Below, in pieces: positions 1 through 4,954 of a stretch of 5,073 nucleotides of DNA. Location: assembly GCA_035518875.1 (NCBI GenBank), contig DATIXD010000303.1, forward strand, positions 1-5,073, in the 5' to 3' direction. Below the pieces are notes generated by a model. It saw only the letters and a list, made by a program, of their open reading frames with translations. It made no database searches and was not told the DNA's origin. The first letter of the stretch is position 1, and the number at the start of each line of letters is the position of its first letter. This DNA comes from DATIXD01 sp035518875. GTDB taxonomy: Bacteria > Pseudomonadota > Gammaproteobacteria > Methylococcales > Methylococcaceae. The position numbers were made by a program, and so were the translations under genes.

Positions 1-481
1 AGTGGGTTTGCCCGTGCTCCTTCAGCATCCGTTCGTGGTCGGCTTTCATTTTTTCGTGATCAGCCTTCATTTTTTCGTGCTCGCGCTTCAGTTTCTCATC
101 TTCCTTGAGCATGGCTTGATGTTGTCGTTCCATCTCGGCCTGCGACAGTTTGCCGGCCTGATGTTGGGCTTCCATCGCGGCGTGCTTTTTGACGATCTGC
201 TCGTGCCGCTTGACGATGGCGGCGTGCGCTTTGACCATCTTGCTGTGTTGCTCCTCCAGTTTGCGATGTTTCTTGTCCGGCTTGCCGGCGCTGATCTTGG
301 CGTGTTCCTCGACCATCATCCGGTGTTCCTCCTCCATTTGGGCGTGTTCTTCCTCCATGGCCTTGTGCTCGGACTCCATTTGTTCATGTTGGGCGTTCAA
401 TTCCTCGTGGGTTAGAGAAAAGCCAGGCGCTGGCAAGCACAGCGCGAAGGCGAAAGTGGCAATTAGGGGTAGACGTTTCAT
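1..481 (-). CDS. Secreted histidine/methionine heptad coiled-coil protein (3' end beyond window)
   Basis: A minus-strand frame opens at ATG 479-481 and stays open to the window edge: 160 residues, no stop, so the C-terminus is missing. Residues 1-22 look like a Sec signal peptide (MKR, hydrophobic core 6-16, likely cleavage near GFS 20-22); Cys15 does not sit in a good lipobox. The rest is predicted almost continuous helix. Histidines fall at 25, 32, 39, 46, 53, 60, then 72, 79, 86, 93, 100, 107, 121, 135, 142, 149 and 156, exactly seven apart within each block. Position +3 is Met, Leu or Ile in nearly every heptad, so His sits at 'a' and Met/Leu/Ile at 'd' of a coiled coil. Breaks occur at 64-71 (contains GKP) and 108-116 (contains GK). 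Residues 25-60 are acidic and 67-102 basic. The only His off the grid is H160. I know no named family; an envelope metal-binding (Zn, Cu or Ni) role is inferred from composition and from the metallochaperone genes upstream. Start choice is supported by a strong Shine-Dalgarno. Confidence 0.85.
   Translation of the reverse strand, partial: MKRLPLIATFAFALCLPAPGFSLTHEELNAQHEQMESEHKAMEEEHAQMEEEHRMMVEEHAKISAGKPDKKHRKLEEQHSKMVKAHAAIVKRHEQIVKKHAAMEAQHQAGKLSQAEMERQHQAMLKEDEKLKREHEKMKADHEKMKADHERMLKEHGQTH
2..85 (-). repeat. Degenerate 21-bp tandem repeats in the histidine-heptad gene
   Basis: On the minus strand, units beginning GAGCACGAAAAAATGAAG, GATCACGAAAAAATGAAA and GACCACGAACGGATGCTG follow each other at 21-base spacing, each coding one heptad (EHEKMKA, DHEKMKA, DHERMLK). 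Earlier heptads in the gene keep the protein pattern but have diverged in DNA, so these look like the most recently duplicated units. Confidence 0.65.
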
Positions 482-658
482 TTGTATTCTCCTCGTTTCA
501 AATAGTGACAAGTCAATAAACCTTTCTGCTGATGCGACGGCAAGCGCTTTTCGATGCGCATTCCAGAACAGCCGGAAAAGTGGGACCGTCAGAATATGCA
601 ATGAGGGCAAAACTCCTGGCGGCCATTGCCTTAGGATCAATAGCAGGGATTAAAGCTG
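482..658. other. 177-bp intergenic gap; no confident promoter or terminator
   Basis: The gap lies between the stop of the divergent COG0523 gene and the histidine-heptad gene. It is long compared with the other junctions here (5-28 bases), so the heptad gene may have its own promoter. On the minus strand a TTGACT (about 510-515) resembles a -35 box, but no acceptable -10 lies 16-18 bases on. A short imperfect hairpin sits at 561-577 (arms TTCCAG and CCGGAA, one G-U pair), without a downstream T run on the minus strand, so it is not a convincing terminator. The gap is visibly more AT-rich than the genes near 482-530. I saw no Zur-type palindrome. Confidence 0.5.
489..494 (-). promoter_or_regulatory. 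Shine-Dalgarno GAGGAG of the histidine-heptad gene
   Basis: The minus strand reads GAGGAG seven bases before the ATG at 479-481. This is the strongest ribosome-binding site in the window; it fixes the start and suggests efficient independent translation. Confidence 0.75.
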
Positions 659-1633
659 TCAAGCGTTTACGGGGTTTGTGCTGCCGCGAAAGGCCTCCAT
701 CAATTCTTCGGCAAGTTCATTGATCAATCCGTCGGTAATGAAGACCAGCCGTCCACGGGCGTCATCCCTTGGCCTTGGGGGTAGTTCAACCGCAGGGTGA
801 AGCCTGCCCGCCGTGGCTTGCACGATGAGGGGACGAGGCTGGTTCTTGATATGCACGATGCCTTTTACCCGTACCAATCGCTCGCCATGCCGGGCCAGCA
901 GGGTTTCCAACACGGCTTTGAGTCTAGGCCAAGCAATTGGCGCATCTAGCATCAGGTTAAGGCTATTGAAGCCGTGGTCCGGGGTTGCCAGGCTGCCGGG
1001 CACCCGGTCGGATTGGGCGCTATGGCCACTGGATAGAAGGTTGAGATAATCCAGTGCGCCGTGAATGGCTCCCATGCGCGGAGTGCAGGGTGCGAGAACA
1101 TCCAGACGCGCTTCAAGCCGCTCTATCTGCCCTGGCTCGGCCAAATCAGTTTGCGTCAATACCAACTTATCCGCCCAAGCCACTTGTGCCTGGGCTTCGG
1201 CAAACTGGGCGAGATGTGCTTCCGCCGCCGGCACCGCCATCGTGGCGATCACGCCCTGCAAGTGCAGGCGAGGAGCAAGCCATCGTTCGCGCAGCAGCGC
1301 GTCAATGACCGGCTCCGGGCTCGCTACCCCGCTGGTTTCAATGAGCAGACGGTCGAATTTCTCGCCGCCGCGCCCGTTCCATGCCATCCAGAGATTCTTC
1401 AGCGTGGGTGGGAGGGAGTCACGGAGCTGGCAGCACAGGCAACCTCCCGAAAGTACGCTTAAAGGTGTGTTCTGCCGTTCGATTAGTTCGTGGTCCAGCG
1501 GCATCGCACCGAATTCGTTGATTAACACTGCCGAGCGCGGCCATTGCCGCAGTAAGCCGTTCAGCAAGGTTGTCTTGCCGCTGCCGAGGAAGCCGGTAAG
1601 AACCAGAACTGGAAGCCTGGCGGGTGGTTTCAT
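659..1633 (-). CDS. Divergent COG0523 (CobW-like) GTPase / putative metallochaperone
   Basis: 324 residues, a normal length for COG0523. An N-terminal G3E-type GTPase domain carries Walker A GFLGSGKT (14-21), LINEFG (37-42), the family metal motif CLCC (65-68) and ETSG (99-102). The C-terminal part (about 210-315) fits a CobW_C domain and ends near ITDGLINELAEELMEAF. COG0523 proteins bind Zn or related ions at CxCC and use GTP to deliver metal to client enzymes. Two motifs are unusual: the guanine-specificity NKxD is TQTD (160-163), and the usual VVDA(x)H stretch is ATMAVP (130-135), lacking the Asp. It is a different subfamily from the GTPase just upstream, and closer to the broken copy at 4250: both share LINEFG, DxxLIER and LSGGC. 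The start ATG lies 18 bases after the upstream stop with only a weak Shine-Dalgarno, so co-transcription is likely. No long His-rich loop is present. The metal and client are not deducible from sequence. Confidence 0.92.
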   Translation of the reverse strand: MKPPARLPVLVLTGFLGSGKTTLLNGLLRQWPRSAVLINEFGAMPLDHELIERQNTPLSVLSGGCLCCQLRDSLPPTLKNLWMAWNGRGGEKFDRLLIETSGVASPEPVIDALLRERWLAPRLHLQGVIATMAVPAAEAHLAQFAEAQAQVAWADKLVLTQTDLAEPGQIERLEARLDVLAPCTPRMGAIHGALDYLNLLSSGHSAQSDRVPGSLATPDHGFNSLNLMLDAPIAWPRLKAVLETLLARHGERLVRVKGIVHIKNQPRPLIVQATAGRLHPAVELPPRPRDDARGRLVFITDGLINELAEELMEAFRGSTNPVNA

Positions 1634-1651
1634 GGGGTCGTTTTTCAGATT

Positions 1652-2629
1652 TTAAACGTGGCAGAAGGCCAGAGCTTTCAGGATGTGGTCGCGTGGGAGA
1701 TTCCGCCCGATGAACACCAAAGTCGATTGGCGCTCTTCATCCGCGCCCCAAGGCACGCCAGCGCTATTCCCCATCAGCATATGCACGCCTTGGAACAGTA
1801 TCTTGCGCTCGTTGCCGACGATGTTCAGGACACCTTTGTAGCGCAGTAAATCGGCTCCGAAATTGCCGACCAATATCTCCATGAAGCTAATCAGCCGGGC
1901 GGCATTGAAGGGCCGGTCGGATCGGTAGACGAAGGAGCTGATCGCGTCGTCGTGTTCATGGCTCACATCGCCGAGAAAATCCGGTTCTATCGCCAGGATG
2001 GCGTCGATGTCGAAACCCCGGATGTCGAGTATCCCGTCCAACGACGTCTCGCCAAAATTCGCCCGCATGATCGGCGCGCGAGGATTCATGCCACGCAACC
2101 GGGACTCCAGATCGGCGACGGCATCCGCCTCCACCAAATCGGTCTTCGACAGCAAAATGCGGTCGGCGAAGCCGACTTGCTCCTGGGCTTCGTGATGTTC
2201 GTCCAGTTGCTTGGGGGCATGTTTGGCGTCCACCACGGTGATGATCGCATCCAGCAGGTAATCCTCGCCCAAGGATTCCTCGACGAAAAACGTCTGCGCC
2301 ACCGGGGCCGGGTCGGCCAGCCCGGTGGTTTCGATGATGACGCGGTCAAAACTCGCTCGCCCGGCACGGCGGCGTTGCGCCAAATCGCCCAGGATGCGCA
2401 CCAGATCGCCACGCACCGTGCAACAGATGCAGCCGTTGTTCATCTCGACGATTTGCTCGCCGGCCTGCACCAAAAGCTCGTTGTCGATGCCCGTCTCGCC
2501 GAATTCATTTTCGATCACGGCGATGCGCTGGCCGTGTTGCTCGGACAGGATGCGGTTGAGTAAGGTGGTCTTGCCCGCACCGAGAAAGCCGGTGAGGATG
2601 GTGACGGGAGTGGGCTCCGATCGATTCAT
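1652..2629 (-). CDS. COG0523 (CobW/YjiA-type) GTPase, putative zinc metallochaperone
   Basis: 325 residues with every hallmark of the family: Walker A GFLGAGKT (14-21), ENEFGETGID (40-49), metal motif CICC (67-70) inside NNGCICCTVRGDL, ETTGLADP (100-107), VVDAKH (132-137) and the guanine-recognition motif SKTD (161-164). A CobW_C domain follows from about residue 230 (FVYRSDRPFNAARL through RYKGVLNI to the C-terminus). There is a short acidic/His patch (HEHDD) but no long histidine loop. Members of this branch (YjiA, ZigA-like) are GTP-dependent cytoplasmic Zn chaperones, often induced in zinc starvation. The neighbouring hisI and dksA2 genes support that assignment. The start ATG (2627-2629) has GGAGAA at 2634-2639, and hisI ends 13 bases upstream, so the two are very likely one operon. 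The exact subgroup name (e.g. zigA) cannot be given safely. Confidence 0.95.
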   Translation of the reverse strand: MNRSEPTPVTILTGFLGAGKTTLLNRILSEQHGQRIAVIENEFGETGIDNELLVQAGEQIVEMNNGCICCTVRGDLVRILGDLAQRRRAGRASFDRVIIETTGLADPAPVAQTFFVEESLGEDYLLDAIITVVDAKHAPKQLDEHHEAQEQVGFADRILLSKTDLVEADAVADLESRLRGMNPRAPIMRANFGETSLDGILDIRGFDIDAILAIEPDFLGDVSHEHDDAISSFVYRSDRPFNAARLISFMEILVGNFGADLLRYKGVLNIVGNERKILFQGVHMLMGNSAGVPWGADEERQSTLVFIGRNLPRDHILKALAFCHV

Positions 2630-2633
2630 GGGT

Positions 2634-2639
2634 TTCTCC
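2634..2639 (-). promoter_or_regulatory. Shine-Dalgarno GGAGAA of the canonical COG0523 gene
   Basis: GGAGAA on the minus strand ends four bases before ATG 2627-2629 and lies entirely in the 13-base hisI-cobW junction, supporting the chosen start. Confidence 0.6.
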
Positions 2640-2642
2640 GGA

Positions 2643-3059
2643 TTATGCAGGATGGACGGGGACAGGCGCGGCGATGACCTCCACGCGATCTCCGCGCACG
2701 GCGTTGTAAAAACAGCTTGGCCTGCGGGTATGGCAAGCCGGGCCGGTTTGATCGACCAACAGCAGTAAGGTGTCGCCGTCGCAATCCAAACGCAGTTCTT
2801 TCAGGCTTTGCCAGTGGCCGGAAGTCTCGCCTTTGCGCCAAAGCCGCTGGCGCGACCTTGACCAATAGCACACGCGCCCGGTCGTCAGGGTTTCCGTCAG
2901 CGCATCGCGGTTCATCCAGGCCAGCATCAACACCTCGCCGCTGTCATATTGCTGGGCAATGGCGGGCAGCAAGCCGTCGGCGTTAAACGGCAGGGCCGCA
3001 AGCACTTCAGGCCAAGGCATGCTGGCCCCTAGGGGCAAGGTTTCCGCCTGCTCGATCAT
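2643..3059 (-). CDS. hisI: Phosphoribosyl-AMP cyclohydrolase (HisI), likely zinc-stress paralogue
   Basis: 138 residues, the size of a monofunctional PRA-cyclohydrolase, which hydrolyses phosphoribosyl-AMP to ProFAR in the third step of histidine biosynthesis (cytoplasmic, Zn- and Mg-dependent). Family motifs in order: NADGLLPAIAQQ (26-37), LMLAWMNRDAL (44-54), YWSRSRQRLWRKGETSGHWQ (65-84), the Mg site DCDGD (92-96), then GPACHT (106-111) and SCFY (115-118). The three zinc ligands Cys93, Cys109 and Cys116 are all kept; the usual Gly after CHT is replaced by Arg112-Arg113. There is no HisE domain and no his operon around it. Instead it sits among dksA2 and COG0523 genes, the context of Zur-controlled hisI paralogues, so a backup role in zinc shortage is inferred. 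The ATG at 3057-3059 overlaps the preceding stop (ATGA), implying translational coupling; the frame is open further upstream, but that part lacks HisI homology and is covered by the preceding gene. Confidence 0.93.
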   Translation of the reverse strand: MIEQAETLPLGASMPWPEVLAALPFNADGLLPAIAQQYDSGEVLMLAWMNRDALTETLTTGRVCYWSRSRQRLWRKGETSGHWQSLKELRLDCDGDTLLLLVDQTGPACHTRRPSCFYNAVRGDRVEVIAAPVPVHPA

Positions 3060-3304
3060 GGCTCTGCCACACTGTCCGGCTCGGCGGCCAATTCCTGCCC
3101 GGCCCGCTGGAACCATGCCAGCACCTGCCGCCAGTGCGCGTCGCCGTAATGCTTGCGAAACCGCAGCGTCTCTTCGGATTCGCCTTGGCCCAAGGCGGCA
3201 ATGCGCCCCGCCACAAAGTCCGCCGTGAGGGGAATGCCGCAATGCACGGTGATGCAATGCCGCCAGCCTGGGTAAGTTTCAGGGATCACCCCTTCGTCGT
3301 TCAT
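3056..3304 (-). CDS. Small uncharacterised His/Cys protein between dksA2 and hisI
   Basis: 82 residues from ATG 3302-3304; an in-frame ATG at 3317-3319 would add five residues and overlap dksA2. I prefer the shorter form because GGAG at 3314-3317 lies nine bases before it and the dksA2 stop is four bases before it. I do not recognise a named family. The N-terminal half has a compact motif, W14-R-H16-C17-I-T-V-H21-C22-G-I-P-L-T27, whose paired His-Cys dipeptides three residues apart could form a metal or redox site. The C-terminal half is predicted helical (about 30-72, rich in Arg, Ala and Leu, with WRQVLAWFQRAGQ). There is no signal peptide or membrane segment. Its stop overlaps the hisI start (ATGA), so it is translated together with HisI, and a role in the same metal response is inferred from position only. 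Confidence 0.75.
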   Translation of the reverse strand: MNDEGVIPETYPGWRHCITVHCGIPLTADFVAGRIAALGQGESEETLRFRKHYGDAHWRQVLAWFQRAGQELAAEPDSVAEP

Positions 3305-3308
3305 GCGC

Positions 3309-3730
3309 TCAATCTCCATACAGGGTTTTCAAGTGCTCCCGCTGTTGCTGGGCCTCCAGCGACAAGCGGGCCACCGGCCTGGCCAACAGGCGCGGCAGGC
3401 CGATGGGTTCACCGGTGTCCTCGCAATAGCCGTAACTGCCGTCCTCAATGCGCAGCAATGCCTCTTCGATGCGGTGGATCAGCTCGCTTTCGCGGTCGCG
3501 GGCTTTGAGTTCACGGTGTATTCCTCCTCCAGACTGGCACGGTCGGCAGGGTCGGAGACATTCTCGACCTCGCGCAGCCTGTGTGCCGTCATTTGGGCTT
3601 GGTCCCTAAGTAGCTCTAGCTGCCGCGTCAGGCGGTCATGGAAGAACGCCAATTGCAGCGGGTTCATATACTCAGCCTCCGGCATGGCGAGGATTTCTTG
3701 TTCGCTAGGAAGTTCGTGGGGCTGCGTCAT
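3309..3730 (-). pseudogene. dksA2: dksA2-type zinc-independent DksA, interrupted by a one-base frameshift
   Basis: The frame from ATG 3728-3730 codes for a DksA N-terminus: AMPEAEYMNPLQLAFF (15-30) and the coiled-coil tip DPADRA (60-65), whose two Asp and Ala match E. coli D71, D74 and A76. After EEEYTV (68-73) it runs off frame and stops after 83 residues (stop near 3479). Moving one base at about 3512 restores a perfect DksA: ELKARDRE, RIEEALLRIEDG, then YGYCEDTGEPIG and LARPVARLSLEA, ending at TGA 3309-3311. The repaired protein would be about 140 residues, normal length. GTGAAC in place of an expected GTGGAAC (one lost G) explains the shift. Of the four zinc-finger cysteines only the first remains (CEDT; SLEA replaces the second CxxC), the signature of DksA2, which binds RNA polymerase with ppGpp without zinc. 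It is either a true mutation or a sequencing error. The start lies five bases after the fhcA remnant, with only a weak Shine-Dalgarno. Confidence 0.88.
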
Positions 3731-3735
3731 TGTCG

Positions 3736-4031
3736 TCAGGCGGTCAGGGCGCGGGCGGCAAAGCGTTCGTCATCGGTTTGACTGAAGGCGACATCGTTTA
3801 CAAGGAAATTGTCTAGGCACAGGCCGTGGAAGTGATCGAAATTGGTATTGAGTGAACGCTCGATGCGCTGGTCATATTCGGTCTGAAGCGTCTGCGCCAC
3901 TCCGTGGACCCTTTCGACCACGACACCGTCCCGTACCACGACGCGGCCGTTTTTCAACACCAGCGCAGCGTCTGCGAACATGGTGTGCTTTTCGGACTGC
4001 GGGCGATAAAAGCGATATCGGCGACGGCCCC
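3736..4031 (-). pseudogene. fhcA: 3' remnant of formylmethanofuran dehydrogenase subunit A (fhcA/fmdA)
   Basis: The minus-strand frame encodes YRPQSEKHTMFADAALVLKN, then GRVVVRDGVVVERV, EYDQRIERSL and LDNFLVNDVAF, ending at TGA 3736-3738. The layout (beta strand, MFA, KNG-x-VVVRDG, a tail with -YD-IE- and -LDNF-V-D) is what I expect at the C-terminus of FhcA/FwdA amidohydrolase-type subunits, which in methylotrophs form part of the formyltransferase/hydrolase complex of the tetrahydromethanopterin pathway. Only about 95 of the usual ~550 residues are present and all catalytic regions are missing. The first part (GAVADIAF, to about 4008) is in the frame of the cobW fragment and the rest is shifted; one extra T in the TTTT run at 4008-4011 would join DIAF to YRPQ. 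It is therefore a double-damaged relic. Identification is from recalled family features, not an alignment. Confidence 0.7.
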
Positions 4032-4250
4032 TCGCACCTGGCGGCACCGACACCCGCCCGACAGCGTCATGAGCGGCATACCCTTGCGCTCGATCAGTCG
4101 TTGATCGACCGGTGTGCAGCCGAATTCGTTGATGAGTACCGCCGCGTGTGATCCCTGCGCCAGCAAACGATTCAGCAAGGTGGTTTTGCCGCTGCCGAGA
4201 AAGCCGGTCAGGACTATCACGGGCGATGGGAATTTGCTCTCAATGGTCAT
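3954..4250 (-). pseudogene. Truncated COG0523 (CobW-like) GTPase fused to the fhcA remnant
   Basis: From ATG 4248-4250 the frame gives 98 codons, but only about the first 74 are COG0523: Walker A GFLGSGKT (16-23), LINEFG (39-44), DQRLIERKGMPL (49-60) and LSGGCRCRQVRG (63-74). A full family member needs about 320 residues. After Gly74 (about 4031) the sequence becomes fhcA-like (GAVADIAF) and then out-of-frame fhcA to a stop at 3954-3956. The metal motif is also decayed: CLCC-type is CRCR (67-70), explained by CTG to CGG and TGC to CGC changes. The ETxG, VVDA and NKxD motifs and the CobW_C domain are all absent, so it cannot be a working GTPase. It resembles the intact divergent copy at 659-1633 (same LINEFG, LIER and LSGGC blocks), so that copy may have taken over its role. 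The CDF gene ends 28 bases upstream, suggesting the two were once an operon. Confidence 0.85.
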
Positions 4251-4278
4251 GTCAGGGTCCGCTTCGATAAATCGCCCC

Positions 4279-4947
4279 CTAATCGGAGGGGCTAGGTGCA
4301 GGCTCGGTCTCCAAATGGACATCCCGTTCGTCGCAATGCGACGAGTAGGCCATGCCAGCTTCTCGGATGGTATGGAACGCGGAACGCAAGAAGAGAACGG
4401 CAATGCCGATACCGACGATCAGGTCTGGCCAATGCGACTCCGCTAGCCATACTCCAAAAGCCGCCCACAGAACCGCGAGATTGGCGATCATGTCATTGCG
4501 CGAGCACAGCCAGACCGACCGCATGTTGATGTCTTCCTGCCGATGTCGTCGCAGGAGCAACAGGCACAGCGAATTCGCCAGTAGGGCGAGCAGCGCTATC
4601 AGGCTGATGGTTTGGTAGTGCGGGATTTCCTGATGCATAAGTTTGTATCCTGCGTAGGCCAGAACCAGGAAGCCGCTGATGCCCATGATCCCACCTTTGA
4701 TCATCGCGGAAATTGCCTTCCAGGCATTGCTGCGCGCGACGATGTACAAGCTGAAGCCGCAAACCAGGGCGTCTCCCAGCATGTCCAGGGAATCACCGAC
4801 CAAGGCGGTGGAACCGGAAAACACTCCCATCGCCAGTTCGACGAAGAACATGCCCAGGTTAATCGCCAGTACGGCTTTCAGCGTCAGCCGCTGACGCGTT
4901 CTGAGTTTTTCGTATTCACAGGCGACATTGGCACAACAATCGCTCAT
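4279..4947 (-). CDS. Cation diffusion facilitator, transmembrane-domain-only type
   Basis: 222 residues from ATG 4945-4947. An ATG 63 bases further up is in frame, but GAGGG at 4955-4959 and the Cys-rich N-terminus (MSDCCANVAC) favour this start. Six helices are expected at roughly 23-43, 46-70, 78-104, 112-132, 145-168 and 174-192. The helix-2 metal motif is D55-x3-D59 in GDSLDMLGDA, comparable with the DxxxD of E. coli YiiP; the helix-5 counterpart is C148-x3-D152 in LCSRNDMIAN, where most CDFs have HxxxD. The cytoplasmic metal-sensing domain of typical CDFs (~300 residues) is absent, leaving only a 35-residue tail containing H204, C205 and H211. CDFs export divalent cations (Zn, Cd, Co, Ni, Fe) from the cytoplasm by proton antiport. 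Short CDFs of this kind with SLDMLGDA and CSRND motifs are known in proteobacteria, generally annotated only as cation transporters. The substrate is not predictable; zinc would fit the neighbours. Confidence 0.9.
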   Translation of the reverse strand: MSDCCANVACEYEKLRTRQRLTLKAVLAINLGMFFVELAMGVFSGSTALVGDSLDMLGDALVCGFSLYIVARSNAWKAISAMIKGGIMGISGFLVLAYAGYKLMHQEIPHYQTISLIALLALLANSLCLLLLRRHRQEDINMRSVWLCSRNDMIANLAVLWAAFGVWLAESHWPDLIVGIGIAVLFLRSAFHTIREAGMAYSSHCDERDVHLETEPAPSPSD

Positions 4948-4954
4948 GGGAGGT

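Noticed and set aside
1..85. Repeats as a CRISPR array
   Set aside because: The 21-base units are contiguous, coding, degenerate and have no spacers.
2..415. 137-residue plus-strand open frame, hydrophobic with repeated FFVL and FLHG blocks, resembling a membrane protein
   Set aside because: It is the antisense of the histidine-heptad gene; its periodicity simply mirrors the 21-base codon pattern of the minus-strand heptads, and the minus frame has the signal peptide and Shine-Dalgarno.
482..658. Rho-independent terminator or sigma-70 promoter between the divergent COG0523 gene and the histidine-heptad gene
   Set aside because: The hairpin at 561-577 is short, imperfect and not followed by Ts on the minus strand; the TTGACT has no fitting -10.
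1952..2563. 203-residue plus-strand open frame
   Set aside because: It lies wholly antisense to the canonical COG0523 gene, which shows complete family motifs; no recognisable domain in the antisense product.
2643..3257. HisI with a 66-residue N-terminal extension starting at 3257
   Set aside because: The extension is an off-frame reading of the small His/Cys gene; HisI homology begins after the ATG at 3057-3059.
3479..3730. The 83-residue frame as a complete short DksA-like protein
   Set aside because: The last ten residues have no DksA similarity while the adjacent frame continues the family sequence without a gap, so a frameshift is the simpler reading.
3736..4053. A 105-residue intact gene starting at 4053
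   Set aside because: The ATG at 4053 lies inside the CobW GGCRC region in the wrong frame; only the part after about 4010 has FhcA-like sequence, so this is a fusion artefact.
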